DNA of 64,000 nt from Volvox africanus (Eukaryota > Chlorophyta > Chlorophyceae > Chlamydomonadales > Volvocaceae). Both the position numbers and the translations under genes were made by a program. Shown here in pieces: positions 26,619 through 37,171 of this stretch (its first letter is position 1; each line of letters opens with the position of its first letter). The stretch spans positions 760,001-824,000 of the forward strand of contig BSDZ01000020.1 of the NCBI GenBank assembly GCA_030268105.1, read 5' to 3'. Under the pieces are notes generated by a model that was given only the letters and a program-made list of their open reading frames with translations, ran no database searches and was not told the DNA's origin.

Positions 26619-26842
26619 TTGCCTAACTGTCTCTCTGTGTCTAATCGGAAGTAGGTTCTTTCTATGGCGAGTTCCAGCGACGAACCATGAGGACCACTAG
26701 ATACATTCGCCGAAGACCTAGGCCGCGCCGTTTTGGACGCCGCTGCTTCCGGTTTGTAATTGTTTAATTGCTTTTGCTTAGATTGCTGCACTTGTTGTGT
26801 AAGTGTACGCTCTGAGTCGCAGGTAATCTCAGTGCACCGGCA

Positions 26843-26975
26843 TTGCTTGCCGCGGCGACTGAGACCGGCTTTCATCCGGACCAGTTGGCGACTCTTATCG
26901 CCCAAACTACGGAGATCAGGACTCAGCTGGGCAAGTACTTGCTGAGTTTACTGAATCTTCTCAAGAGTACTGTCG
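26843..26975 (+). CDS. Element C gag exon 1
   Basis: Encodes 44 residues plus one base (MLAAATETGFHPDQLATLIA and so on to LLKSTV). It is 97% or more identical to the start of the continuous B gag. It ends at a G followed by GTAGGC, a plausible 5' splice site. Joining to 34424 restores phase and reproduces the B junction (STV then VNTNMDN). Confidence 0.8.
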
Positions 26976-27177
26976 GTAGGCTCACCGAATCGTTTTGTAC
27001 TCTTGCCTTTGCGATAGAAGTCGACTTCTATTACGCAAATCTAGGGTATTGATTCGTGTTCCATGTCTGCGGAACACGACGATACGCCGCACACTAGTTT
27101 AGCTAGCCAACCCGATTTTGTTGTGGCTGATAGAGGTCTTGAGACTGTTGGCACGCGAGCCACTCAAGAGCCCCTTG

Positions 27178-28002
27178 TGTTGTACCTCTCGTTCGCGTTT
27201 GCTCATAAGTATCTGCACGTCTGGAGACTTTCGACACCGATGCGCGAGCACTTGCAAGTACAGCAAGGCAAGCGCGAGCAAACAGAGACAGCGGAAGACT
27301 TCAAGACAAGAAGAGATATAACTTACAGTCTTACAGATCGGAACGATGCAATGGACGAAATCGCCGTCAGCGCCGGAAGCAAGCAATCATCACACGGCGG
27401 TGATTAGCGAAGTTCAGGCTTAGCTCGGGCTAAGTAGAATAGCGTATAGCAATAGTAATATAGAACACACAAGTGTTCTCCGGTATCGAATGTCTTTTTT
27501 TTGCTTAGCCGTCCTCGCATCTGTTATACTCGCAGCATCGCAATGCCGTACGATTCACATCAGGAGGCCGATCCTAGATGTGACAACCCTACTGCGTATA
27601 GGCGATGTCTACACATAACAACGTACAAGCCTTTCCGGCATTCGCATGATGCAAGGGTCCGGATAACGATATTCGGTTGCAGGGCATGTATCGCGACGAG
27701 TGCGGCGCTCTCAACGTGTGCTTTAATGAAGTAATATTATATCAGATAATATTACTTATCGTTTCGTAGCACGAGCATAATGCGCACTTCAATGCTTCGG
27801 GCTTTCATGCATGCTAGGAGGGTTTGCCATGATGCGATGTCGCGATGGATAATGACAACATGCCAAATGCATATATAAATGTACACAAATACATTTATAT
27901 CATGCAGATTCATTCATATGCAATGTGTTCATCACAATAGCACTTCGCCTTGTAGGATCACATCGACCTACGCATCGGTGGGAAACTAACCGTAGCACAA
28001 CA
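27178..28002 (-). repeat. Element B 3' LTR (left copy)
   Basis: 825 bp from TGTTGTACCTCTCG to GTAGCACAACA on the plus strand. The element's polypurine tract (plus-strand tatccccccctccc) lies just inside, at about 28005-28018. Confidence 0.93.
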
Positions 28003-28061
28003 ATTATCCCCCCTCCCGTATGCAGCGTCCTCGCTGCATCATACAGCATCGACTGCAGGGG

Positions 28062-29438
28062 TCATTGGGCTTGCGTGGCACGTTTGCGGGCTTCTTCGAG
28101 CAGAGGCTTCATGTCCTGCGAGAAGTTGCGTGCCGGTTCCCATGAGTTGTGCTCGTCGGTATACCCTGTCCACTTAACCAAGTACTCGTGTACTGTCCGC
28201 TTACGTCGGTGTCGGCCCACACGACGCGCGCGATAATCTAACACCCGCTCCACATCGTAAAACTTCTGTTTACCAGCGATCCAGGTCTCGGGAACTGGTT
28301 CGATCACTGCGGGGGCGTTAGCAGGCTCAGGGACGGGTTCCGTACCACGATACGGACGAACAAGCGATACGTGAAACGTGGGGTGAATGGTCATATCAGC
28401 GGGCAATGCAAGCTCCACAGCCACATTCCCAACCATGCGCACGACAGGATACGGACCAATCCAGCAGGGTAAGAGTTTTCGGGATCCGTCGGCCAAGGAA
28501 CGCAAGTTCTTGGTGCTTAGCAACACGAGTTGCCCTTCCGAAAACGTCACATCCTGCTTGGATTTGTTGTAATATTCCGTCGTTCGTTGCTGCGCCGCGT
28601 CCAAACATGACTTCGCGTCTGTGATTCGGGAGATAAAAGACTTGGCAAAAAGTTTAGCAGCAGGTACGTTCACTTCCAACTCACGCCACACGGGTAGCGC
28701 GGGATGAAATCCGTAGTTGAGAAAGAACGGACTTTTGCCTGTTGAGCGGTTAACAGTGTTGTTAAGCGTGAATTCTGCCGCAGTCAAATACGTATCCCAA
28801 ACGAGTGGTGTGCGACCAGCATAATTGCGCAACATATCACCCAACGTGTGGTTTGTGCGTTCAGTTTGACCATCAGTCTGCGGGTGATACGCCGTGCTCA
28901 GGTTGACGCGCATGCCAACTAGCTTGCAGAGCGCTTCCCAAAACTTAGACGTGAACTGCCCACCGCGGTCCGAAATCACATTTTTGGGAACCCCGTGTAA
29001 CCGAACCACATTGTCGAAAAACAAACGTGCGGTTTGCTCAGCCGTGCAGGATGATGTGCATGGTGCTAGGTGAACCATCTTAGTCAGACGATCAACCATT
29101 ACGAACACCGCATCGTATCCCCCCTCAGTTTTGGGCAGCGCGACTACGGAGTCCATGGAAACACTTTCCCAAGGCGCATCCGGGACAGGCAACGGTTGCA
29201 ACAACCCATGGCCCTTACCGGACAAAGCCTTATTGCGCTGGCACAGACTGCATGTCTGGACGAAGTTCGCCACATCCTTAGCCAAACGAGGCCACCAAAA
29301 GGAACGTTGCACCAAGTCGATGAATCGCTTGCTACCAGGGTGTCCTGCTAACGGGTCCTCGTGGAACTGCGCAAGGATGTCATAGCGTAGCGCGAACGAT
29401 TTGCGTAGCTGCACCCTCCGTCCGTAGCCAAAGGCCAT
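28062..29438 (-). CDS. Element B integrase and chromodomain
   Basis: The 458-codon frame starts just before the zinc-binding segment (FHEDPLAGHPGSKRFIDLV, then CSLCQRNK). It carries MDSVVALPKTEGGYDAVF (the first catalytic Asp is retained, but the next residue is Ser, not Phe), VISDRGGQFTSKFWEALC and DGQTERTNHTL. It ends in a chromodomain (VERVLDYRARRVGR, EYLVKWTGYTDEHNSWEP). The upstream linker has a 14-nt deletion relative to C near 29390, so this frame is not continuous with RNase H. Confidence 0.9.
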   Translation of the reverse strand: MAFGYGRRVQLRKSFALRYDILAQFHEDPLAGHPGSKRFIDLVQRSFWWPRLAKDVANFVQTCSLCQRNKALSGKGHGLLQPLPVPDAPWESVSMDSVVALPKTEGGYDAVFVMVDRLTKMVHLAPCTSSCTAEQTARLFFDNVVRLHGVPKNVISDRGGQFTSKFWEALCKLVGMRVNLSTAYHPQTDGQTERTNHTLGDMLRNYAGRTPLVWDTYLTAAEFTLNNTVNRSTGKSPFFLNYGFHPALPVWRELEVNVPAAKLFAKSFISRITDAKSCLDAAQQRTTEYYNKSKQDVTFSEGQLVLLSTKNLRSLADGSRKLLPCWIGPYPVVRMVGNVAVELALPADMTIHPTFHVSLVRPYRGTEPVPEPANAPAVIEPVPETWIAGKQKFYDVERVLDYRARRVGRHRRKRTVHEYLVKWTGYTDEHNSWEPARNFSQDMKPLLEEARKRATQAQ

Positions 29439-29531
29439 TCTGCTTGCGAAGGTTTTCTACATTAGCCGGATCCGCGAACCAGGCGTCTGCATTGTAGGCC
29501 ACCTTCAACCGCTCCGTGAGGTCCGTCGTGA

Positions 29532-30419
29532 TCAGTCCTCGCTACGCGGCCGCACGACGGGCGCTGCCAAAATTGCAGTGTGTAGCGACGGATGTCGACT
29601 GAGAGCATCGGCAATATTCAATTTACCAGAAATATACTCCCAGGTGCAGTCGAACCTAGCTAGGTATTCCATCCACCTAGCCTGTCGGCGGTTCAACGTC
29701 GGAACGCTTTGCAAAAACGTTAGGGGCTTATGGTCAGTCTTTAAAGTAAACGGGCGTCCCTCAAGGTAACAGCGCCATTCCTTTAAAGCATGCAGCACGG
29801 CCAGAAGCTCCTGTTCCCCGGTGGTGTAGCGAATCTCCGCACCAGAAAACTTCTTACTCGTGAAGGCGATCGGTCGCCCTTCCTGTAACAATACAGCGCC
29901 GCTTCCAAATATTGAGGCATCAGACACTACCTCAACACGAAACGGCAACGAGTAATCAGGGAATGCAAGGGTGACATCTTCAGCAACGGTTCGTTTGAGC
30001 TCTTCGAATGCCCGCTGGCATTGCGACGTCCACGACTCGAGCGAAACGAAAACGCCTTTGCGAGTTAAGTTAGTAAGCGGGGCCGCAATGATGGAATATT
30101 TTTCAATGAACTTTCGGAAATAATTGGTCAAGCCAAGGAACTTACGCAGCTCCGTGAGGTTCTGAGGCGCGGGCCAATCGCGAACCACGGCGACCTTCCG
30201 CGGGTCCATCTTCACACCGGTGGCCGACACAATGTGGCCCAAATATTCCACCTGAGGCTGCGTCCAAAAGCATTTGGCGCGTTTAGCAAACAATTGCTCC
30301 CGCCTCATAACGTCGAGCACGAGCCGAAGATGCTCCAAGTGCTCCTCGCGCGTCTTAGAATATACCAAGATGTCATCCAGGTAGCAAACAACGAACCTGT
30401 CGATAAACGGCCTAAACAT
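29532..30419 (-). CDS. Element B RT palm (YLDD) and RNase H
   Basis: The frame begins directly after the in-frame TGA with MFRPFIDRFVVCYLDDILVY and runs through RNase H (DASIFGSGAVLLQEGRPI, GEQELLAVLHALKEW, LKTDHKPL). It ends RPRSED and a TGA, because four bases are missing relative to C near 29535. That stop separates RNase H from integrase and makes B less intact than C here. Confidence 0.9.
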   Translation of the reverse strand: MFRPFIDRFVVCYLDDILVYSKTREEHLEHLRLVLDVMRREQLFAKRAKCFWTQPQVEYLGHIVSATGVKMDPRKVAVVRDWPAPQNLTELRKFLGLTNYFRKFIEKYSIIAAPLTNLTRKGVFVSLESWTSQCQRAFEELKRTVAEDVTLAFPDYSLPFRVEVVSDASIFGSGAVLLQEGRPIAFTSKKFSGAEIRYTTGEQELLAVLHALKEWRCYLEGRPFTLKTDHKPLTFLQSVPTLNRRQARWMEYLARFDCTWEYISGKLNIADALSRHPSLHTAILAAPVVRPRSED

Positions 30420-32105
30420 TCAGTCCATAACCGCCTGAAACGTCGCAGGGGCATTAGTCAAACCAAACGATAGAACCGTATACTCGAAGTGACCGAAGGG
30501 CGTCCGAAAAGCGGTTTTCGGGATATCAGAGGCAGCGATGCGAATCTGATTGTAGCCCTGTTGTAAGTCAATTGAGGAAAAATAAGCCGAGCCCTTCAGC
30601 TTATCCAACAGGTCGTCAACGCGTGGCAAAGGGTAGCGATTTTTCACCGTATTCGCATTTAACCCCCGGTAATCAATGCACATGCGCAAGGTCCCATCCT
30701 TCTTACCGACAAACAAAATCGGTGCAGAATACGGGGATGTGCTGGGGCGTATCATACCCTTCGCGAGCAAATCCGTCACCTGGCGCTTCACCTCGTCCAG
30801 CTCCAATGGACTCAACCTGTACATTGGCCGGGCCGTAGGCTGCGCTCCAGGCACGAGAGGGATTGTGTGATCAACAGGACGCATAGGTGGTAGGCCAGGG
30901 ATATCTTTAAAGACGTCCTCATACTGCGACAGTAGGGCCTCAACCTCAGGATCCACAGAAATCTGCGCGGTGGTGGCACTACAGCTCACCCGCGGCCTTA
31001 AAAGCAGTCCGTGGGCACCCTTCCGTAACAACCGGACGGCTTCCTTACACCCAACTAGCTCTGGTTTGATTTGCGCGGCCATTGCAGTCACAGCGAAATT
31101 AACCATAGGCACCGCCTCAGTTTCGCCCTCCTTTGGTGTGACATATTCGAACGACAGGAAAGGTACCTTAATCGACAGAGTACCCTTGCACATATGCAGG
31201 GTTGCGGTCTCCATGTCGATGCGCGCGCGGTACTGCCGTAATGTCGAAGACCCCATTATGTACGGTGCAGTCTCTGCTAAGCCCTGCAGCACGTACGGCC
31301 GGGTCACAACACGCAAAGGGCCTATCGATAGGCTAAGGGTAATCCTGCCCACGATGGGATGCTTACCCCCGTCAGCAAGGGTAACCTGTGGACAATCAGA
31401 CGACTCTGGGGTCAACCCCAGCGCATTCACCTCTGCGACAGAGATGAAGTCGTCGCTGGCACCGGTGTCAACAAGTGCCTTCAGAGTACGGCCATTCAAA
31501 CCGATCTGAACCACTGGGACACGGTTATCTACGAGTGACTGCCCAGCAGACAACGTCAGTGCACTTAGGGCGGGTCCGTAACCTACGGCACCCCCGTCAG
31601 GAGCTTCGTACCAAACGTCAACCGAGTAGGATGTGCTTGGCCACGGAGCCAGCATACCCTCCCGATCCACACCATTAAACAAAACGGTGCCCGGCTCGAA
31701 CCGGTGGACATGCCGCATACCCCTTAACAATGCCTCTGCCTTGCGCTGACAGAAAGCGGGGAGTAAAACACATGCGGTGGTGCCTGGACATTGACGCCTA
31801 CACCTCCTGTATATGGCCAACTGTTCCGACATCTCACGCAGCGACGAGGGGATGAACAAAACCACGTGGTTAGACAGATCGATAGACGACAGGGGACGGC
31901 GAGGTGTAAACAAATTACACAACGGGTCGAAGCAGAGAAGTCCCGTGCGTCCGTCAAGCGTGATGCGTCGCGCGATGACTCGCTCGATGTGTCCAAGTAC
32001 ACAAGGCAACAATGCTTTAACGGCTGGCCGTAAGGATGACCACCGACCACGCGTTAGTTCAGAAATCCCAGGTGGTGCCCCCTCCGCAGGAACCCGGGCA
32101 AGCCC
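30420..32105 (-). CDS. Element B pol, protease and N-terminal RT
   Basis: The open frame lies between the gag TAG (32106-32108) and the in-frame TGA (30420-30422). Protease has [15 protein letters not shown] has [35 protein letters not shown] and [20 protein letters not shown], and ends TFQAVMD. Both bounding stops are at the same positions as in C. Confidence 0.9.
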   Translation of the reverse strand, partial: GLARVPAEGAPPGISELTRGRWSSLRPAVKALLPCVLGHIERVIARRITLDGRTGLLCFDPLCNLFTPRRPLSSIDLSNHVVLFIPSSLREMSEQLAIYRRCRRQCPGTTACVLLPAFCQRKAEALLRGMRHVHRFEPGTVLFNGVDREGMLAPWPSTSYSVDVWYEAPDGGAVGYGPALSALTLSAGQSLVDNRVPVVQIGLNGRTLKALVDTGASDDFISVAEVNALGLTPESSDCPQVTLADGGKHPIVGRITLSLSIGPLRVVTRPYVLQGLAETAPYIMGSSTLRQYRARIDMETATLHMCKGTLSIKVPFLSFEYVTPKEGETEAVPMVNFAVTAMAAQIKPELVGCKEAVRLLRKGAHGLLLRPRVSCSATTAQISVDPEVEALLSQYEDVFKDIPGLPPMRPVDHTIPLVPGAQPTARPMYRLSPLELDEVKRQVTDLLAKGMIRPSTSPYSAPILFVGKKDGTLRMCIDYRGLNANTVKNRYPLPRVDDLLDKLKGSAYFSSIDLQQGYNQIRIAASDIPKTAFRTPFGHFEYTVLSFGLTNAPATFQAVMD

Positions 32106-33305
32106 CTATTTCGGCTGAGGTACAAATGGCGGCATTAGCGGGCAATCCTTCGTGGAATGGTTCTCCGCACACCGTAGACAAACGTTGGCCAATTTCCGAC
32201 GCTCGAATTCGGAACGATTGCAATTCCATTCTGGCATATACGTGTCGTCCGTGCGAGTCCGCTTCGCATTGGGGTCAGAACGCCGTGCGGCTGCCGTCGA
32301 CGGCGCACCACCACGCTTCCTGTTTTTAGCCGGGTCCGAGCTCGGACCTGCTCCTCCTGACCCACGGACACCCGAGCTAGCGCCCCCACGCGCCTGACGT
32401 TGCCGGTTGCTGCGTCGCGTCGCGGCAGTAGGCGTGGGGCGGGTCGCTCCAAAGTCCTGGTCAAGAGCTACGGCTTCCCCAAGCGGATCCTGCACTTGCA
32501 CGGCATTTGCACGAGGGGCAGACTTGACTTCTTCCTCACCGGCAAGGAGTCGTATCTCCGTGCACTTAGCAAAAGTGACCAAAGCATCATACGACTTGAT
32601 CTGCGCTCCAACCAAGTCAGTAGCGCACCATTTAGCCAAAAGTTTCGTCAGGCCTCGCCTAAACCAAAAGACACGCTCGGATTCAGTGAGGTCAGCAATG
32701 GGAGTCACAAGTGCTTCGAAGCGTGACTGGTACGCAGGTACATTTTCATCCCGACGCATGTGGTAGCTACCGGCTGCCAAAACCTTACGAGCTTCCACAT
32801 CGCGTGCTTGAACCTCAGTAGCGAATCGTGCGAGCAAAGCGGCGACCAACTCGTCAAAAGTATAGTTGCCCCGGGCGTTGGTCCAATTGCGATACCAGTC
32901 CTTCGCTGAGCCCTCGAGGGTGTTACCAACGAAGAGACACCTGATACCGTCATTATCGCCACCATGAACAGCCTGGAGATACTTTTTAGCGTCACACACG
33001 TACGCACGAGTTGCATCGGCTATGCTATGCCCTGGTGTCTTGTCGGTCAGCGAAATATTGAGCCTAGGAATGGGAATCGACAATCTCATCACCTCAGGGA
33101 TGTCATCATGCCCTCGAGCTTGAGGTAATGGCAAAACCCTTGGTCCAGCAGTGTTGTCCATATTCGTGTTCACGACAGTACTCTTGAGAAGATTCAGTAA
33201 ACTCAGCAAGTACTTGCCCAGCTGAGTCCTGATCTCCGTAGTTTGGGCAATGAGAGTCGCCAACTGGTCCGGACGAAAGCCGGTCTCAGTCGCCGCAGCA
33301 AGCAA
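32106..33305 (-). CDS. Element B gag, intact and intron-less
   Basis: The 399-residue capsid-type protein starts MLAAATETGFRPDQLATLIA and has the retrotransposon gag core (YLQAVHGGDNDGIRCLFVGN, LEGSAKDWYRNW, SYHMRRDENVPAYQSRFEAL). A basic, low-complexity region follows and a zinc knuckle CLRCAENHSTKDC lies at about residues 376-388, with spacing C-x2-C-x3-H-x4-C. At residue 45 it passes without interruption over the point where C and D have an intron. The stop is TAG, in the same frame as pol. Confidence 0.92.
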   Translation of the reverse strand: MLAAATETGFRPDQLATLIAQTTEIRTQLGKYLLSLLNLLKSTVVNTNMDNTAGPRVLPLPQARGHDDIPEVMRLSIPIPRLNISLTDKTPGHSIADATRAYVCDAKKYLQAVHGGDNDGIRCLFVGNTLEGSAKDWYRNWTNARGNYTFDELVAALLARFATEVQARDVEARKVLAAGSYHMRRDENVPAYQSRFEALVTPIADLTESERVFWFRRGLTKLLAKWCATDLVGAQIKSYDALVTFAKCTEIRLLAGEEEVKSAPRANAVQVQDPLGEAVALDQDFGATRPTPTAATRRSNRQRQARGGASSGVRGSGGAGPSSDPAKNRKRGGAPSTAAARRSDPNAKRTRTDDTYMPEWNCNRSEFERRKLANVCLRCAENHSTKDCPLMPPFVPQPK

Positions 33306-33529
33306 TGCCGGTGCACTGAGATTACCTGCGACTCAGAGTGTACACTTACACAACAAGTGCAGCAATCTAAGTAAAAGCAATTAAACAATTACAAACCGGA
33401 AGCGGCGGCGTCCAAAACGGCGCGGCCTAGGTCTTCAGCAAAAGTATCTAGCGGTCCTCGTGGTTCGTCGCTGGAACTCGCCATAGAAAGAACCTACTTC
33501 CGATTAGACAAAGAGAGACAGTTAGGCAA

Positions 33530-33548
33530 CGAACCTGTCTCGATACCA
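33530..33548 (-). other. Element B primer-binding site
   Basis: The minus strand reads TGGTATCGAGACAGGTTCG, 3 bp inside the 5' LTR, identical to the site in C. Confidence 0.7.
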
Positions 33549-33551
33549 ATT

Positions 33552-34376
33552 TGTTGTACCTCTCCTTCGCGTTTGCTCATAAGTATCTGCACGTCTGGAG
33601 ACTTTCGACACCGATGCGCGAGCACTTGCAAGTACAGCAAGGCAAGCGAGAGCAAACAGAGACAGCGGAAGACTTCAAGACAAGAAGAGATATAACTTAC
33701 AGTCTTACAGATCGGAACGATGCAATGGACGAAATCGCCGTCAGCGCCGGAAGCAAGCAATCATCACACGGCGGTGATTAGTGAAGTTCAGGCTTAGCTC
33801 GGGCTAAGTAGAATAGCGTATAGCAATAGTAATATAGAACACACAAGTGTTCTCCGGTATCGAATGTCTTTTTTTTGCTTAGCCGTCCTCGCATCTGTTA
33901 TACTCGCAGCATCGCAATGCCGTATGATTCACATCAGGAGGCCGATCCTAGATGTGACAACCCTACTGCGTATAGGCGATGTCTACGCATAACAACGTAT
34001 AAGCCTTTCCGGCATTCGCATGATGCAAGGGTCCGGATAACGATATCCGGTTGCAGGGCATGTATCGCGACGAGTGCGGCGCTCTCAACGTGTGCTTTAA
34101 TGAAGTAATATTATATCAGATAATATTACTTATCGTTTCGTAGCACGAGCATAATGCGCACTTCAATGCTTCGGGCTTTCATGCATGCTAGGCGGGTTTG
34201 CCATGATGCGATGTCGCGATGGATAATGACAACATGCCAAATGCATATATAAATGTACACGAATACATTTATATCATGCAGATTCATTCATATGCAATGT
34301 GTTCATCACAATAGCACTTCGCCTTGTAGGATCACATCGACCTACGCATCGGTGGGAAACTAACTGTAGCACAACA
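33552..34376 (-). repeat. Element B 5' LTR (right copy)
   Basis: 825 bp from TGTTGTACCTCTCC to GTAGCACAACA on the plus strand, followed by the target duplication CCTTG. It differs from the left copy at about ten positions by eye, roughly 1%. Confidence 0.93.
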
Positions 34377-34423
34377 CCTTGTCCTTCAGACCCCTGCTCA
34401 CTTAATTGTGCCGATTTCAGCAG

Positions 34424-35485
34424 TTAATACGAATATGGACAACACTGCTGGACCACGGGTTCTGCCGTTACCTCAAGCGCGAGGTCACGATGACATCCCT
34501 GAGGTGATGAGATTGTCAATTCCCGTTCCTAGGCTCAATATCTCGCTGACTGAAAAAACACCAGGACATAGCATAGCCGATGCAACTCGTGTGTATGTGT
34601 GTGACGCTAAAAAGTATCTCCAGGCTGTTCATGGTGGTGATAATGATGGTATCAGGTGTCTCTTCGTTGGTAACACCCTCAAGGGCTCAGCAAAGGACTG
34701 GTATCGTGAATGGACCACCGCCCGGGGCGATTATACTTTTGACGAGATGATCGCCGCTTTGCTCGCACAGTTCGCTACTGAGGTTCAAGCACGTGATGTG
34801 GAGGCTCGTAAGGTTTTGGCAGCCGGTAGCTACCACATGCGTCGGGGCGAAAATGTACCTGCGTACCAGTCACGCTTCGAAGCACTTGTGACCCCCATTG
34901 CTGATCTCACCAAAACTGAGCGTGTCTTTTGGTTTAAGCGAGGCCTGACGAAACTTTTGGCTAAATGGTGCGCTACTGACTTGGCTGGGGTGCCGATCAA
35001 GTCGTATGATGCTTTGGTCACATTTGCTAAGGGTACGGAGATACGACTACTTGCCGGTGAAGAAGAAGTCAAGTCTTCGTGCAAATGCCGTGCAAGTGCA
35101 GGATCCGCTTGGGGAAGCTGTAGCTCTCGACCAGGAACTTGGAGCGACCCGCCCCACGCCTACTGCCGCGACGCGACGCAGCAACCGGCAACGTAAGGCG
35201 CGCGGGGGCGCTAGCTCGGGTGTCCACGGGTCAGGAGGAGCAGGTCCGAGCTCAGACCCGGCTAAGAGCAGGAAGTGTGGTGGTGCGCCGTCGTCGGCAG
35301 CCGCACAGCGCTCTGACCCCAATGCGAAGCGGACTCGCACGGATGACTCGTTTATGCCAGAATGGAATTGCAATCGTTCCGAGTTCGAGCGTCGGAAAGC
35401 GGCCAATGTTTGTCTACGGTGCGCGGAGAGTCATCCTACGAAGGATTGCCCGTTACTGCCGCCGTTTGTACCTCAGCCGAAATAG
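34424..35485 (+). pseudogene. Element C gag exon 2, one frameshift
   Basis: Encodes the main gag body (CLFVGNTLKGSAKDWYREW and so on) and ends in a zinc-knuckle-like CLRCAESHPTKDC just before a TAG at 35483-35485. Compared with B, five bases are missing at about 35073 (after GEEEVKS), which shifts the frame. The knuckle spacing is C-x2-C-x3-H-x4-C, one residue shorter than the usual C-x2-C-x4-H-x4-C, as in B. The frame after the shift is the one that continues past the TAG into pol. Confidence 0.85.
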
Positions 35486-37171
35486 GGGCTTGCCCGGGTT
35501 CCTGTGGAGGGGGCACCACCCGGGATTTCTGAACTCACACGTGGTCGGTGGTCATCCTTACAGCCAGCCGTGAAGGCATTGTTGCCTTGCGTACTTGGAC
35601 ACATCGAGCGAGTCATTGCGCGACGCATCACGCTTGACGGACGCACGGGACTTCTCTGCTTCGATCTGTTGTGTAATTTGTTTACACCTCGCCGTCCCCT
35701 GTCGTCTATCGATCTGTCTAACCACGTGGTTTTGTTCATCCCCTCGTCGCTGCGTGAGATGTCGGAACAGTTGGCCATATACAGGAGGTGTAGGCGTCAA
35801 TGTCCAGGCACCACCGCATGTGTTTTACTCCCCGCTTTCTGTCAGCGCAAGGCAGAGGCATTGTTAAGGGGTATGCGGCATGTCCACCGGTTCGAGCCGG
35901 GCACCGTTTTGTTTAATGGTGTGGATCGGGAGGGTATGCTGGCTCCGTGGCCAAGCACATCCTACTCGGTTGACGTTTGGTACGAAGCTCCTGACGGGGG
36001 TGCCGTAGGTTACGGACCCGCCCTAAGTGCACTGACGTTGTCTGCTGGGCAGTCACTCGTAGATAACCGTGTCCCAGTGGTTCAGATCGGTTTGAATGGC
36101 CGTACTCTGAAGGCACTTGTTGACACCGGTGCCAGCGACGACTTCATCTCTGTCGCAGAGGTGAATGCGCTGGGGTTGACCCCAGAGTCGTCTGATTGTC
36201 CACAGGTTACCCTTGCTGACGGGGGTAAGCATCCCATCGTGGGCAGGATTACCCTTAGCCTATCGATAGGCCCTTTGCGTGTTGTGACCCGGCCGTACGT
36301 GCTGCAGGGCTTAGCAGAGACTGCACCGTACATAATGGGGTCTTCGACATTACGACAGTACCGCGCGCGCATCGACATGGAGACCGCAACCCTGCATATG
36401 TGCAAGGGTACTTTGTCGATTAAGGTACCTTTCCTGTCGTTTGAACATGTCACACCAAAGGAGGGCGAAGCTGAGGCGGTGCCTATGGTTAATTTCGCTG
36501 TGACCGCAATGGCCGCGCAAATCAAACCAGAGCTAGTCGGGCGTAAGGAAGCCGTCCGGTTGTTACAGAAGGGTGCCCACGGACTGCTTTTGAGGCCGCG
36601 GGTGAGCTGTAGTGCCACCACCGCGCAGATTTCTGTGGATCCTGAGGTTGAGGCCCTACTGTCGCAGTATGAGGACGTCTTTAAAGATATCCCTGGCCTA
36701 CCACCTATGCGTCCTGTTGATCACACAATCCCTCTCATGCCTGGAGTGCAGCCTGTGGCCCGGCCAATGTACAGGTTGAGTCCATTGGAGCTGGACGAGG
36801 TGAAGCGCCAGGTGACGGATTTGCTCGCGAAGGGTATGATACGCCCCAGCACATCCCCATATTCTGCAGCGATTTTGTATGTCGGTAAGAAGGATGGGAC
36901 CTTGCGCATGTGCATTGATTACCGGGGGTTAAATGCGAATACGGTGAAAAATCGCTACCCTTTGCCACGCGTTGACGACCTGTTGGATAAGCTGAAAGGC
37001 TCGGCTTATTTTTCCTCGATTGACTTGCAACAGGGCTATAATCAGATCCGCATCGCTGCCTCTGATATTCCGAAAACCGCTTTTCGGACGCCCTTCGGTC
37101 ATTTCGAGTATACGGTCCTATCGTTTGGTTTGACTAATGCCCCTGCGACGTTTCAGGCGGTTATGGACTGA
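35486..37171 (+). CDS. Element C pol, protease and N-terminal RT, between two in-frame stops
   Basis: The open frame lies between the gag TAG (35483-35485) and an in-frame TGA (37169-37171). It contains the aspartic protease site [13 protein letters not shown], then RT motifs [49 protein letters not shown] and [20 protein letters not shown], ending TFQAVMD. The same frame continues after the TGA into YLDD. The protein cleaves the polyprotein and forms the fingers and palm of RT. It is either read through or defective. Confidence 0.9.
   Translation, partial: GLARVPVEGAPPGISELTRGRWSSLQPAVKALLPCVLGHIERVIARRITLDGRTGLLCFDLLCNLFTPRRPLSSIDLSNHVVLFIPSSLREMSEQLAIYRRCRRQCPGTTACVLLPAFCQRKAEALLRGMRHVHRFEPGTVLFNGVDREGMLAPWPSTSYSVDVWYEAPDGGAVGYGPALSALTLSAGQSLVDNRVPVVQIGLNGRTLKALVDTGASDDFISVAEVNALGLTPESSDCPQVTLADGGKHPIVGRITLSLSIGPLRVVTRPYVLQGLAETAPYIMGSSTLRQYRARIDMETATLHMCKGTLSIKVPFLSFEHVTPKEGEAEAVPMVNFAVTAMAAQIKPELVGRKEAVRLLQKGAHGLLLRPRVSCSATTAQISVDPEVEALLSQYEDVFKDIPGLPPMRPVDHTIPLMPGVQPVARPMYRLSPLELDEVKRQVTDLLAKGMIRPSTSPYSAAILYVGKKDGTLRMCIDYRGLNANTVKNRYPLPRVDDLLDKLKGSAYFSSIDLQQGYNQIRIAASDIPKTAFRTPFGHFEYTVLSFGLTNAPATFQAVMD

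Larger units (their letters stand above)
27178..34376 (-). mobile_element. Element B: Ty3/gypsy chromovirus, minus strand, inserted in the gag intron of C
   Basis: The LTRs are 27178-28002 and 33552-34376, both 825 bp, with about ten visible differences. The target duplication CCTTG sits at 27173-27177 and 34377-34381. The whole element is 7199 bp. On the minus strand the order is 5' LTR (right), PBS, intact intron-less gag, protease/RT, RT/RNase H, integrase/chromodomain, polypurine tract and 3' LTR (left). It is the youngest layer of the nest and is close in sequence to C. Pol has a same-frame TGA in RT and two short deletions in the RNase H/integrase linker. Confidence 0.95.
26976..34423 (+). 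other. gag intron of element C, interrupted by element B
   Basis: The intron runs from GTAGGC at 26976 to atttcagcag at 34423. Without B and one CCTTG copy it is 244 bp. B lacks it exactly. D has a comparable intron at the same position, and the two share the tail sequence ccttcagacccctgc. Confidence 0.8.
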
